A stretch of 64,000 nt of DNA from Mycolicibacterium chitae (GTDB lineage: Bacteria > Actinomycetota > Actinomycetes > Mycobacteriales > Mycobacteriaceae): positions 5,394,001 through 5,458,000 of the forward strand of contig NZ_LR134355.1 in assembly GCF_900637205.1 (NCBI RefSeq). The letters run 5' to 3'. Made by a program: the position numbers and the translations under genes. The notes beneath the pieces are model-generated. The model worked only from the letters and a program-made list of their open reading frames with translations. It ran no database searches and had not been told where the DNA came from. Shown piece by piece: positions 16,075 through 24,952 of the stretch; position 1 is the stretch's first letter; each line of letters opens with the position of its first letter.

Positions 16075-17871
16075 CTACCGAGCCATATTCGCAAAACGCG
16101 ACAAATGCAATTGATGCGCCACGGTAATTGTGGCCGTAGGACCATTTCGGTGCTTACCCAGAATAATGTCGGCTTCGCCGCCGCGCGGGTCATCACGATC
16201 AAATGCATCGGGGCGATGCAAAAGCATAACCATGTCCGCATCCTGTTCCAAAGAACCCGATTCACGCAGGTCAGAGACTTGTGGCTTCTTATCTGTACGC
16301 TGTTCCGGCCCACGGTTAAGCTGGCTAATTGCCACCACCGGAACGTCCAATTCCTTTGCCATCAATTTCAACTGCCGCGAGAAATCCGACACTTCTTGCT
16401 GCCGTGATTCATATTTCTTACCCGAGCTCATCAGCTGCATGTAGTCGACCACGATCAGCCGCAGGTCGGACTTCTGCGAGAGCCGCCGCGCTTTGGCCCG
16501 GATCTCCATCATGGTCAGGTTCGGCGAATCGTCGATGAACAGCGGCGCTTCGCTGATCTCACTCATCCGCCGGGCCAGCCGGGTCCAGTCGTCGTCGCTC
16601 ATCCGGCCTGAGCGCATGTCGCCGAGCTTGATCTTCGCCTCGGCCGACAGCAGCCGCATGACGATCTCGGACTTGCTCATTTCCAGCGAGAAGATGACGC
16701 TGGCCATCTGGTTCTTGATCGAGCAGGACCGCATGAAATCCAGCCCCAGCGTGGAGTTGTGCGTGGGCACCATGCCGCGCCCGGCCAGGTACAGGTGCGC
16801 GGGGTTGTCGACCTCCACGCAACGCACCGGCACGCTCGGCCGCCGACGCACGTCGGCGATCTGCACCACCGGCGCCAGCACCGCGGTGCCGCCGCCACCG
16901 CCGGTCCCGCCGACGAGGGTGTGGATGCCCGCGCGCAGGCCTGCCGTCGTGCGGATCCCGTCACCGGTGGGCCACTGATGCTGCGCATCCGCGACGATCA
17001 CCGTGCCGTCGGAGAACTCCACCTCGAAGCACGGCCGGCCGAGCATCACCTCGGTGGCGGCCACCACCCGCGTCGGCTCACCGTCGGCGTCGAGCAGTTC
17101 GTCGCCCACGGCGACATCGCCCATCGTGGTCCAGCCGTGCGGCGTGGGCAGCGGGGTGTCCAGCGCCAGCGCCTTCCCGACACCAGGGCGCGCCGCGATG
17201 ATGATCATCTGCCCGGCGTGCAGACCGTTGGTGACGTCGTCGAGTTCAGTGAAGCCGGTGGGCACACCGCGGGCGATACCGCCGTTGGAGGCGATTGCGT
17301 CGATCTCGTCCATCGTCGGCTGCAGCAGGTCCTCGAGCGGGACGAAGTCCTCGGTGCTGCGCCGGTCGGTGATGTCGTACATCTCGGCCTGGGCGCGGTC
17401 GACCACCTCGGCCACGTCGGCGCCCTCGGCACCGGCATAGCCGTACTGGACCACCCGAGTGCCGGCCTCCACGAGGCGGCGCAGCAGCGCCTTCTCGGCC
17501 ACGATGCCCGCGTAGTACCCGGCGTTGGCCGCCGTCGGCACCGTCGAGATCAGGGTGTGCAGATAGGGCGCCCCGCCGATGCGGCGCAGCAGCCCACGCC
17601 GATCCAGCTCCGCGGCCACGGTGACGGCGTCGGCCGGCTCCCCGCGCCCGTAGAGATCCAGGATTGCGTCGTAGACGTTCTGGTGCGCGGGACGGTAGAA
17701 GTCCCCGGGCCGGAGCCGCTCCAAGACGTCGGCGATGGCGTCCTTGCTCAGCAGCATGCCGCCGAGGACCGACTGCTCGGCCGCCATGTCCTGCGGCGGC
17801 TGTCGACCGAAGTCCTCACTGGGCGGGGACTCATCCATCCCCGACTGCCCGAGATCATCAACTACGGCCAT
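16075..17871 (-). CDS. dnaB: replicative DNA helicase DnaB with an in-frame mini-intein
   Basis: Hexameric 5'-3' replication-fork helicase. The 598-aa precursor has the DnaB N-terminal domain (residues about 28-130), a linker, and the RecA-like ATPase domain from about 195. The Walker A is split: ARPGVGK (to Lys233), then an intein of residues 234-372, then STLGLDF. After splicing the protein would be about 459 aa, the normal DnaB length. Other motifs are intact: Walker B-type LIVVDYMQLM, AISQLNRGPEQR, DLRESGSLEQDADMV, and the standard end VAHQLHLSRFANMAR. Upstream are rplI and a motif-rich 445-bp leader. M. tuberculosis has the same rplI-dnaB neighbourhood (dnaB, Rv0058). An unspliced precursor should lack ATPase function. 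Confidence 0.97.
   Translation of the reverse strand: MAVVDDLGQSGMDESPPSEDFGRQPPQDMAAEQSVLGGMLLSKDAIADVLERLRPGDFYRPAHQNVYDAILDLYGRGEPADAVTVAAELDRRGLLRRIGGAPYLHTLISTVPTAANAGYYAGIVAEKALLRRLVEAGTRVVQYGYAGAEGADVAEVVDRAQAEMYDITDRRSTEDFVPLEDLLQPTMDEIDAIASNGGIARGVPTGFTELDDVTNGLHAGQMIIIAARPGVGKALALDTPLPTPHGWTTMGDVAVGDELLDADGEPTRVVAATEVMLGRPCFEVEFSDGTVIVADAQHQWPTGDGIRTTAGLRAGIHTLVGGTGGGGGTAVLAPVVQIADVRRRPSVPVRCVEVDNPAHLYLAGRGMVPTHNSTLGLDFMRSCSIKNQMASVIFSLEMSKSEIVMRLLSAEAKIKLGDMRSGRMSDDDWTRLARRMSEISEAPLFIDDSPNLTMMEIRAKARRLSQKSDLRLIVVDYMQLMSSGKKYESRQQEVSDFSRQLKLMAKELDVPVVAISQLNRGPEQRTDKKPQVSDLRESGSLEQDADMVMLLHRPDAFDRDDPRGGEADIILGKHRNGPTATITVAHQLHLSRFANMAR
16756..17172 (-). other. class 3-type mini-intein in DnaB Walker A
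   Basis: This encodes 139 residues, from Ala234 (ALALDTPLPTP) to His371-Asn372, followed by the +1 Ser373. It begins with Ala rather than Cys/Ser. The class 3 WCT set is present: Trp300 in block B (ADAQHQW), Cys351 in block F (VRCVEVDN) and Thr370 in block G (VPTHN). There is no endonuclease. Where one would sit there is only a Gly-rich linker (GGTGGGGGTAV, about 321-331). Family knowledge: class 3 inteins start with the block F Cys as nucleophile, and Asn cyclisation finishes splicing. Confidence 0.9.
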
Positions 17872-18316
17872 ACGGCTACTGCGCCCCCTGCCCTCACGCG
17901 ACCAAACACCTGTTCGACTTCATGGACTGACGGTAAGCCAAGGCTCCGACAGTCCACTGCAAGATTCCCAGGGCCTGAGACCCTGCGCCGCTTCCGCGCC
18001 GAGTCGACCGTAGACGTTGCTGGCGGGCAGTGGAACCACCCCTGTTAGCGAACCTGTGCACTGCGTGTGGATAGCTGTGGGTTGCCATGTTAGGTGGGTG
18101 GGGAGAACCTGTGGAGCAATGTTGTGTTGAGTTGTATTACCGCTGATGAACGGACCATAGAACGCCCTCCACACTGTGGATGGGAATCGCGACGGCGTGT
18201 CGTGTCAGGTTGCGGTCTCGGGCGTGTTGTGTTGCGTTCGGTGGTGCGCCAGGTTAACGGCGGGTGTGGTTCGCTGCGCAACCTACGCCCGGGTCAGTTC
18301 GCCAGCACATACAGCA
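17872..18316. other. dnaB upstream region with DnaA-box-like motifs
   Basis: No convincing gene in this 445-bp gap. It should hold the dnaB promoter (transcribed leftward). Between 18066 and 18183 there are four TGTGG-type motifs resembling mycobacterial DnaA boxes: TGTGGATAG (18066-18074), TGTGGGTTG (18076-18084), TGTGGAGCA (18110-18118) and TGTGGATGG (18175-18183). The last is part of a perfect palindrome, TCCACACTGTGGA (18168-18180). Confidence 0.45.
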
Positions 18317-18355
18317 ACTCCCCGGCGGTCGCTGGGAAGGCGACCACCGGGGAGT
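18317..18355 (-). terminator. intrinsic-type hairpin terminator of the rpsF-rplI operon
   Basis: ACTCCCCGGCGGTCGC and GCGACCACCGGGGAGT form a 16-bp stem with one mismatch around a 7-base loop, 41 bp after the rplI stop. There is no U-tract, which is common for mycobacterial terminators. Confidence 0.8.
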
Positions 18356-18396
18356 ATTGACGCTGCAGCCGAATAGCGGCGACGTTGCCGAGCTAA

Positions 18397-18852
18397 CTAC
18401 TCGGCGACGACCTCCACCGGCACGGTGGCATTGAGACCGGAGTGCAGGTGCACCTCGACCGAATGCGTGCCGAGGGCCTTGATGTGGCCCTTGGGCAGAT
18501 CCACGGCGCGCTTGTCCAGGCTCGGTCCGCCGGCCTTCTTGATGGCCGAGACGACGTCACCGGCGGTGACGGAGCCGAACAGCTTGCCGGAGTCGCCGGC
18601 GGTCTTCACGCTCAGCGAGACCGAACCCAGGGCCTCGATGGCGGTCTTGAGTTCCTTGGCGTGGTCCAGGTCGCGCACGGTCTTGATCTCCTGCGCGCGC
18701 CGGATCTCGTCGGCCTGACGCTGGGCGCCGCGGGTCGCGACGATCGCCAGCCCGCGGGGCAGCAGGAAGTTACGGCCGTAGCCGTCCTTGACCTCCACGG
18801 TGTCGCCGGCCGAACCCAGCTTGTCCACCTCGGCGGTGAGAATGAGCTTCAT
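18397..18852 (-). CDS. rplI: 50S ribosomal protein L9
   Basis: Ribosomal protein L9, 151 aa, binding the L1 stalk base of 23S rRNA. Seen: canonical start MKLILTAEVDKLGSAGD with VKDGYGRNFLLPRGLA (the L9 signature), a long connecting helix, and the C-terminal domain ending VHLHSGLNATVPVEVV. It is the last gene of the rpsF-ssb-rpsR-rplI operon, 33 bp after rpsR, and is followed by a strong hairpin. Confidence 0.98.
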   Translation of the reverse strand: MKLILTAEVDKLGSAGDTVEVKDGYGRNFLLPRGLAIVATRGAQRQADEIRRAQEIKTVRDLDHAKELKTAIEALGSVSLSVKTAGDSGKLFGSVTAGDVVSAIKKAGGPSLDKRAVDLPKGHIKALGTHSVEVHLHSGLNATVPVEVVAE

Positions 18853-18885
18853 GATCTGGTGTTTCCGTTTCTAGCCGAGTCGCTG

Positions 18886-19146
18886 TCAGCGAGTACTGGA
18901 CGTGAAGGGCAGCAGGGCCACCTCGCGGGCGTTCTTCACTGCGACGGCGACGTCGCGCTGGTGCTGCACGCAGTTCCCGGTCACCCGACGGGCACGGATC
19001 TTGCCGCGCTCGGAGATGTAGGTGCGCAGCAGCTGGGTGTCCTTGTAGTCGATGACCTGGTTCTTGCCCTTCTTCGAGCAGAACACACACTTGCGGGTCT
19101 TGACCGGCTTCTCGGGCGCGGGACGACGCTTGTTGGCCTTGGCCAT
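18886..19146 (-). CDS. rpsR: 30S ribosomal protein S18 (Cys-containing form)
   Basis: S18, 86 aa, partner of S6 on the 30S platform. The core ISERGKIRARRVTGNCVQHQ is intact. It carries the zinc-type cysteines (KCVFC and GNC), i.e. the C+ form. Mycobacteria often also have a Cys-less paralogue used under zinc limitation, which is not in this window. It is positioned between ssb and rplI in the operon. Confidence 0.98.
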   Translation of the reverse strand: MAKANKRRPAPEKPVKTRKCVFCSKKGKNQVIDYKDTQLLRTYISERGKIRARRVTGNCVQHQRDVAVAVKNAREVALLPFTSSTR

Positions 19147-19190
19147 GGTTGTTCTCTTTCTGTACTGCTAAAGGTTTGTATTTGGAGATA

Positions 19191-19715
19191 TCAGAAGGGG
19201 GGCTCGTCGTCGGCCCCGCCGAAGGAACCCGATGCCGGGGCGCTGCCCCAGGGGTCCTCGGCCGGTGCGGACGAGCCACCGCCGCCACCACCGGCGGCCG
19301 CGCGGGATCCCCCGCCGCCACCGCCGCCGAACCCGCCACCGCCGCCACCGCGACTGACCTTGTTGACCTTGGCCGTCGCGTAGCGCAGGGACGGGCCGAT
19401 CTCGTCGACCTCGAGCTCCACCACGGTCCGCTTCTCGCCCTCGCGGGTCTCGAACGAACGCTGCTTGAGCCGGCCCTGGACCACCACGCGGGCACCGCGG
19501 GTCAGGCTCTCGGCGACGTTCTCGGCCGCCTCGCGCCAGATGTTGCACCGCAGGAACAGCGCCTCGCCGTCCTTCCACTCACCGCTCTGGCGGTCGTAGA
19601 TGCGCGGCGTCGACGCCACCGTGAAGTTGGCCACGGCAGCACCCGACGGGGTGAAACGCAGTTCAGGGTCGGCGGTCAGGTTTCCGACGACGGTGATGAT
19701 CGTGTCACCAGCCAC
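19191..19715 (-). CDS. ssb: single-stranded DNA-binding protein
   Basis: SSB of 174 aa that protects ssDNA and recruits replication and repair partners. The OB fold lies within residues 1-115 (TIITVVGNLTADPELRF, then CNIWREAAENVAESL). A Gly-rich linker (about 122-150) follows, then the acidic partner-binding tip DDEPPF. The start is GTG 19715, with GAGGAGGA just upstream; a longer in-frame start at 19745 is rejected because homology starts at AGDTIITVV. It is co-transcribed with rpsF, as in most actinobacteria. Confidence 0.97.
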   Translation of the reverse strand: MAGDTIITVVGNLTADPELRFTPSGAAVANFTVASTPRIYDRQSGEWKDGEALFLRCNIWREAAENVAESLTRGARVVVQGRLKQRSFETREGEKRTVVELEVDEIGPSLRYATAKVNKVSRGGGGGGFGGGGGGGSRAAAGGGGGGSSAPAEDPWGSAPASGSFGGADDEPPF

Positions 19716-19805
19716 GGGTGTCCTCCTCAAGTCCTGGTCGAGCAACGGTGTAGGTCTGGGCTTCCGCAGGCGAGCCTACGGAAACGGGGTGACGACCACC
19801 GGGCT

Positions 19806-20096
19806 TCAGTGCTTGTCGGTCCGCATCACCTTGGTGCGCAACACCGACTCGTTCAGACCGAGCTGACGGTCGAGTTCGCTCACGGTGGCGGGCTCGGCCT
19901 TGACGTCGATGACCGCGTAGATGCCCTCGGCATGCTTGGCGATCTCGTACGCCAGCCGGCGCCGGCCCCAGATGTCGACCTTGTCGACACTGCCGCCGTC
20001 CTTGCGGATGACGTTGAGGAACGTCTCCAGCGAGGGAGCTACGGTGCGCTCGTCGAGTGTGGGGTCAAGGATGACCATGATTTCGTATGGACGCAT
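19806..20096 (-). CDS. rpsF: 30S ribosomal protein S6
   Basis: S6, 96 aa, starting MRPYEIMVILDPTLDERTV and including the S18-contact region WGRRRLAYEIAKHAEGIY. A very strong ribosome binding site, AGGAGGTGAT, lies upstream of ATG 20096. It is the first ribosomal gene of the operon, 84 bp after the membrane protein gene at 20181. Confidence 0.98.
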   Translation of the reverse strand: MRPYEIMVILDPTLDERTVAPSLETFLNVIRKDGGSVDKVDIWGRRRLAYEIAKHAEGIYAVIDVKAEPATVSELDRQLGLNESVLRTKVMRTDKH

Positions 20097-20180
20097 GAGG
20101 AACCCATCACCTCCTATGGTCTTCTCGGCCGCGGCGTGTTCCGCGGCAGGAGGGTCGCCTGCGTCGGCAACCGGACCAGG

Positions 20181-21887
20181 CTACAGGAACCGCCGGTCAC
20201 CTGCGAAATCGGCGGTTGGCGCCGCCTCGGGCACCGGCCCGGGCTCAGGGACACGCTCGGACTTGGGGCGCAGCCACCGCGGCAGCCAGGCCGGCGGGTC
20301 GTCCGGGGCACCGTCGAACACCCCGCCCACCGGATCGTCGATCCGCCCGGACCAGCGCACCAGGTCGTGGCGGGGCCGGTAGATCTGCCGGATCACCAGC
20401 GCGCACAGCCCCAGCACCGCCAGGTCGCGCAGCAGCACCGTCGTCGTGAACCATTGCTCGGGCAGCCCCCGGTTGGCCTCGCCGTAGAGGTAGTACATCC
20501 GCGGCACCCAGACCAGCGCGTCAACGGTCATCCACGCCAACAGGATCCGCCGATGCGGCAGCGCCAGCACCGCCAGCGGCACCAGCCACAGCGAGAACTG
20601 TGGGCTCCAGACCTTGTTGGTCAGCAGGAACGCGGCCACCACCAGGAACGCCAGTTGCGCCACGCGCGGGCGCTGCGGCGCCGTCAGCGCGATGTAACCG
20701 ATCCCGATGCAACACAGCACGAACAGCACCGCGACGACGGTGTTGAGCACCGTCGGCGGCTCCCAGAACCCGAGATCCGAATCGAATCCACCCCACCCGG
20801 TGAAGGACTTCACCACGTTGTACAGCGAATCCATGTCGTCGCCGCGACGGGTGTTGAGCCGGAAGAACTCCGACCACCCGCGCGGGAACAACAGCATGAT
20901 CGGCAGATTGACCACGAGCCACGCGGTGATCGCGGCCAGCAGCGTGCGGCCCACCTCGACCAGGCGCCCGGTGCGCACGCCCAGCAGCAACAAGGGCCCC
21001 AACAACAGCAACGGGTACAGCTTGGCGGCCACCCCCAGCCCGATCAGCACGCCGGCCAGCACCGGTCTGCGCCGCGCCCACGCCAGCAGCGCCCCCGTCG
21101 CGAAAGCCGTTGCCAGCGCGTCGAAGTTGGTGAAGATCTGGAAGATCACCAGCGGGGACGCGGCCACCAGCGCGGCGTCCCAGATCCGGCGCCCGGCCAG
21201 CTTCGCCGTCGCCCACACCGTCGCCAACCAGGCCAGCGCCAGCCCGAGCGCGACGATGTCGAAGAACACCACCACCTCGGCGACCTTCGGCAGCGCGATC
21301 GTCGACGACAGCGCGGTGTAGGTCTTGGCCAGCGCCATCGACACGTACTGATAGAGCCCGGTCAGCACCGGATACTCCATGTAACGCACGGCCGGGCTGC
21401 CGTCGTACTGCTGGCGGGGGTCGCCGGCGCCGTCGGTCTCGAGCCAACTCGACTTGTACGGAAACTTGCCCTGGCTCAACAACTCTGCGCCGTAGAGCGG
21501 CACGGTGTCGGAGTAGCACAGCTGGTAATAGGCGCGCTGATGGTCCCAGTTGGCCACCATCTGCGCGGGGCTGCCCTCCCCCACGGTCTGCAGGCACGGC
21601 GACTTCGTCACCCAGCCCAGCGCCAGGAACACCAGCGCCAAAGCGAAGATCACCCGCAGCGGGGTGGCGAAGCGATTGCGGCCGATCAGCGCGTGCCGGC
21701 CGACCGGGCCGCCGATCGTCTCCGAGAGCGCGGCGCCCAACGGGTCGGTGCGGCTGGGGAAGTCACGGTCATCGGCGCTGCGCAGGTCGCGCGCCAACGG
21801 CAGCGGGGACACCGTGGCACGTTCGGCTGCACCCGGCCCGTCGAGCTCATCGAGGGGCTCGTCCGCGTCGTGGCGCCCCGGGGTCAC
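20181..21887 (-). CDS. polytopic membrane protein, GT87/DUF2029-like mannosyltransferase family (Rv0051-like)
   Basis: Integral membrane protein of 568 aa with about ten hydrophobic segments from residue 80 to 480, and charged cytosolic tails of about 75 residues (N) and 60 residues (C). It sits exactly where M. tuberculosis has Rv0051, between ponA1 and rpsF. The DUF2029/GT87 family includes polyprenol-phosphate-mannose-dependent mannosyltransferases that build mycobacterial lipoglycans. An early external-loop region (PCLQTVGEGSP) and YMEYPVLTGLYQY are conserved-looking, but I cannot name catalytic residues with confidence. Its ATG overlaps the ponA1 stop (ATGA, 21884-21887), so the two are coupled. 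Substrate not established from sequence. Confidence 0.85.
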   Translation of the reverse strand: MTPGRHDADEPLDELDGPGAAERATVSPLPLARDLRSADDRDFPSRTDPLGAALSETIGGPVGRHALIGRNRFATPLRVIFALALVFLALGWVTKSPCLQTVGEGSPAQMVANWDHQRAYYQLCYSDTVPLYGAELLSQGKFPYKSSWLETDGAGDPRQQYDGSPAVRYMEYPVLTGLYQYVSMALAKTYTALSSTIALPKVAEVVVFFDIVALGLALAWLATVWATAKLAGRRIWDAALVAASPLVIFQIFTNFDALATAFATGALLAWARRRPVLAGVLIGLGVAAKLYPLLLLGPLLLLGVRTGRLVEVGRTLLAAITAWLVVNLPIMLLFPRGWSEFFRLNTRRGDDMDSLYNVVKSFTGWGGFDSDLGFWEPPTVLNTVVAVLFVLCCIGIGYIALTAPQRPRVAQLAFLVVAAFLLTNKVWSPQFSLWLVPLAVLALPHRRILLAWMTVDALVWVPRMYYLYGEANRGLPEQWFTTTVLLRDLAVLGLCALVIRQIYRPRHDLVRWSGRIDDPVGGVFDGAPDDPPAWLPRWLRPKSERVPEPGPVPEAAPTADFAGDRRFL

Positions 21888-24424
21888 GGCGGCGGGGGCG
21901 GCGGCGGTACGGGGGCGTTCGGATCAAACGGGGCCGGCGGCGGGGGCGGCAACTCCGGGGGGCCAACCGGCACCGTCGTCGGCGGCCCGATCGGAATCGT
22001 GATGCCCGGGGCCACCTCGATACTCGGCTGGATCACGGTGCCGGGCTGCGGCGGCAGCGTCGTCGTCGGCGCCTCGGTGGCCGGATCCCGCGGCGGGGGC
22101 GGCGGCGACGGCACGCCCGCGTACCCGCCGATCGACTCCGGCTTGGGGAAGCTCTCCTGATCGGTGCCCTGCAGGGCCCCGTCCATGGTGTCCTTCCAGA
22201 TGTCCGACGGCAGCCCCGAGCCGTACACCGAACCGCCCCACTGGTTCTTCAGCGGCTTGTTGCCCTGGGTGGTGCCCACCCAGACCGCCGTCGACAACGA
22301 CGGGGTGTAGCCGACCATCCAGGCGTCCCGGTTGTCGCCGGTGTCGCCGAGCTGATGCGTTCCGGTCTTGGCCGCCGAGGCGCGCCCGCCGGCCAGGCCG
22401 TGGCCGTTCGAGTAGGAGGCGATGGGTTGCATGGCCGAGGTGACGTTGTCGGCCACGGACTCGTCGATGCGCTGTTCGCCGCTGTTGTCCTGGCCGCCCG
22501 CGTCGAACAGGACGTCGCCGTCGGCGTTGACCACCTTCTGCACGAAGTGCGGCGCCCGGTACACCCCGGACGCGGCCAGCGTCGCGTACGCCGAGGCCAT
22601 GTCGATGACCCGGGACTGATACTGGCCGAGCACCACGCCGTTGTTGGGCGGGCCGCCCTGGCCGTCCTCGCTCAGGGTGTGCTCGACGCCGGGGAAGCTG
22701 GTCGCGATGCCCGCGCGGTGCGCGGCGTCGGCGACATCGGAGGGCCCGTTCTCCAGCTTGAGCATCAGCCGGTAGTAGCTGGTGTTCAGGGACCGCTTCA
22801 GCGCCTCGGCGATGTTGCAGGTGCCGCAGCTGCCGCCCTCGACGTTGCCGATCTCGATGCCGTTGACGGTCAGCGGCGAGCTGTCGACCTGATAGCCCAG
22901 GCCCATGCCCTGCTCGAGCGCGGCGACGAGCGCGAACACCTTGAACGCCGACCCGGTCGGCAGGCCGGCCTGCGCGAAGTCGAAGCCGTTGGCGTCCGAT
23001 CCGCCGTAGTACGCCTTGACCCCGCCGGTCTTCGGGTCGATGGAGACCACGGCGGCGCGCATGTCCGGATCCTGGCCCTCGAGCGCGTCGGCCACGGCCT
23101 CCTCGGCCGCCTCCTGCGCATCCGGGTCGATGGTGGTGGTGATCTGCAGACCCTCGGTGTTGAGTTGCTGCTCGCTGATGTTGAACAGGTCGAGCAACTC
23201 CCGGATGACCTGCCGCTCGATGAGCCCGTTGGGGCCGGTGGTCTGGTTGGCGCTGCCGGCCTGGTCCGGCGGGATGGTCACCGGGAACACCTGCTCGGCG
23301 CGCTCCTGCGGGGACAGCGCGCCGATCTCGACCATGCCGTCGAGCACCCAGTTCCAGCGGTCGGCCGCACCCTCGGGGTCGACGGCGGGATCCAGCGTCG
23401 ACGGGCGCTGGATCAGCGCGGCGAACAGCGCACCCTCGGAGATCGTCAGCTCCTCGACCGGCTTGTCGAAGTACGCCCGGGAAGCCGCCGCGATGCCGTA
23501 GGCGCCGCGGCCGAAATAGATGATGTTCAAATACGATTCGAGCACTTGGTCTTTCGACCATTCGCGGGACATCTTGGTGGAGATGACCAGCTCCTTGGCC
23601 TTGCGCACCAGACCGCCGACGCCGCTGCGCGCATCACCGACCAACGCGTTCTTCACGTACTGCTGGGTGATGGTCGAACCGCCCTGCATGTCCCCGCCGA
23701 AGATGTTGTTCTTGAAGGCGCGGGCGAACCCGGTGAACGAGAAACCGGGGTTGCTGTAGAAGTCCCGGTCCTCGGCGGCCATCACCGCCTCCCGGACGTG
23801 CACCGGGATCTGGTCAATCTTGACGTCGACCCGGTTGCCCTCGGGCGGAACTATTTTGGCCAGCTCGGAGCCGTCGCTGGCCAGGATCGTCGACACCTGG
23901 TTGGTCCGGATGTCGCCGGGCTTGGGGACGTCGACAATGCTGTAGGCCATCGCGAACGTGATCAGCGGCAGCAGCAGGAACACCACCGCGCACGCGGCCA
24001 CGCCGCGACGCACCCAGCGCCAGTTGATCTGGAACTGGCCGCGCCCCGATCCGCCGTTGCCACCCGATCCGCCGCCGGTGCGCGGCGGTGGGCCGGGCGG
24101 CGGCTTCGGCGGCGGCGGGGTGCCGTCGAGGGCGGCCTTGACGACGTCGATGGGGTCGCGCCAGCGCGGGTCCGCACCCTCGCGCACCGGTGGGATCACC
24201 GCGGTGGGACGCAGATCCGGCGCCGGCCCGTCGCCGCGCGCGGCATGCCGGCCGGGACCGGGCTTGGGGTTCGGACCGGGGTTGGGGCGCGGCGCGGGGC
24301 GCTTCTCCGGCACCGTGGGCTGTTGCCACGGCGGCCGGGTGGCATCGGTGCGGCGCTGATCGGCAGGCGGTGCTCCCCGCGGAGCATCACTGGCTGACCG
24401 GTCGTGGCGCCCTTCGCTATTCAC
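21884..24424 (-). CDS. ponA1: class A penicillin-binding protein PonA1
   Basis: Bifunctional peptidoglycan synthase of about 846 aa. A long Pro-rich cytosolic tail precedes one transmembrane helix (FLLLPLITFAMAYSI). The GT51 transglycosylase domain has AAEDRDFYSNPG and GGSTITQQYVKN. The transpeptidase domain has TGSAFKVF (SxxK Ser/Lys), SLN and KTGT. A Pro-rich C-terminal tail (PPPPPP) follows. The start is GTG 24424 (VNSEGRH), overlapping the upstream gene by 8 bases; an in-frame ATG at 24499 would give an 83-base overlap and is less likely. In M. tuberculosis PonA1 supports polar growth and interacts with RipA. Confidence 0.95.
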   Translation of the reverse strand: MNSEGRHDRSASDAPRGAPPADQRRTDATRPPWQQPTVPEKRPAPRPNPGPNPKPGPGRHAARGDGPAPDLRPTAVIPPVREGADPRWRDPIDVVKAALDGTPPPPKPPPGPPPRTGGGSGGNGGSGRGQFQINWRWVRRGVAACAVVFLLLPLITFAMAYSIVDVPKPGDIRTNQVSTILASDGSELAKIVPPEGNRVDVKIDQIPVHVREAVMAAEDRDFYSNPGFSFTGFARAFKNNIFGGDMQGGSTITQQYVKNALVGDARSGVGGLVRKAKELVISTKMSREWSKDQVLESYLNIIYFGRGAYGIAAASRAYFDKPVEELTISEGALFAALIQRPSTLDPAVDPEGAADRWNWVLDGMVEIGALSPQERAEQVFPVTIPPDQAGSANQTTGPNGLIERQVIRELLDLFNISEQQLNTEGLQITTTIDPDAQEAAEEAVADALEGQDPDMRAAVVSIDPKTGGVKAYYGGSDANGFDFAQAGLPTGSAFKVFALVAALEQGMGLGYQVDSSPLTVNGIEIGNVEGGSCGTCNIAEALKRSLNTSYYRLMLKLENGPSDVADAAHRAGIATSFPGVEHTLSEDGQGGPPNNGVVLGQYQSRVIDMASAYATLAASGVYRAPHFVQKVVNADGDVLFDAGGQDNSGEQRIDESVADNVTSAMQPIASYSNGHGLAGGRASAAKTGTHQLGDTGDNRDAWMVGYTPSLSTAVWVGTTQGNKPLKNQWGGSVYGSGLPSDIWKDTMDGALQGTDQESFPKPESIGGYAGVPSPPPPPRDPATEAPTTTLPPQPGTVIQPSIEVAPGITIPIGPPTTVPVGPPELPPPPPAPFDPNAPVPPPPPPP

Positions 24425-24848
24425 TGGCCGTGCGCGCGCTGTTGCGCGCCGTTCGGGTGCCCCGCTTGGGCGCACTCTTCGGCTTCTTTGGCGCGCCAAG
24501 CACGTAGGACTTGACCAGGTGATTCCAACTGCAGGTTCGGCATACCTCCACCACGTGTACCGCGAACTCCTCGAAACGGGTCGCCAGCAGCACCAACTCC
24601 TCGGCGGTGCGGGCCGACCCGGACACCGCGCCCAGGTGCTCGCCGAACACCCAGGACACCAGGGTCAGCTGCTCCTTGCGGCAGATCGGGCACATCACCG
24701 AGCTGGGTTTTCCGTGGAACTTGGCGGCGCGCAGCAAGTAGGGGTTGGCGTCACACACCTCGGTGACGCCAGTCCGGCCGGAATACACCTCGGCCAGCAG
24801 TGAACGCCGCCGCAAGGCGTAATCCACCACCTGTCGCTGCAATCGCAC
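24417..24848 (-). CDS. DUF5318-type zinc-ribbon-like protein (Rv0049-like)
   Basis: Small conserved actinobacterial protein of about 143 aa, start GTG 24848 (MRLQRQVVDYALRRR); a longer reading from 24899 is possible. Two CxxC pairs (CPICRKE and CRTCSW) look like a zinc ribbon. The C-terminus is Lys/Arg/Ser rich and may bind nucleic acid. It lies directly upstream of ponA1 with an 8-base overlap, as in M. tuberculosis (Rv0049-Rv0050). Function unknown. Confidence 0.85.
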   Translation of the reverse strand: MRLQRQVVDYALRRRSLLAEVYSGRTGVTEVCDANPYLLRAAKFHGKPSSVMCPICRKEQLTLVSWVFGEHLGAVSGSARTAEELVLLATRFEEFAVHVVEVCRTCSWNHLVKSYVLGAPKKPKSAPKRGTRTARNSARTASE

Positions 24849-24952
24849 GTTGACCAGAGTACGTCGGCCCGTCGGCCACCGAGGCTCGACCGGCCGCACG
24901 CGCGTCCGCGACCGACCGCGCCGAGGCGGGTTCGACCTCCTACGATCGTCGG

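Noticed and set aside
19149..22160. 1003-codon open frame on the plus strand
   Set aside because: It is the antisense shadow of ssb, rpsF and the membrane protein gene; its composition (Arg/Gln/His repeats) and lack of homology are typical of high-GC antisense frames.
22355..24397. 680-codon plus-strand frame
   Set aside because: Antisense to ponA1, which has all PBP motifs on the other strand.
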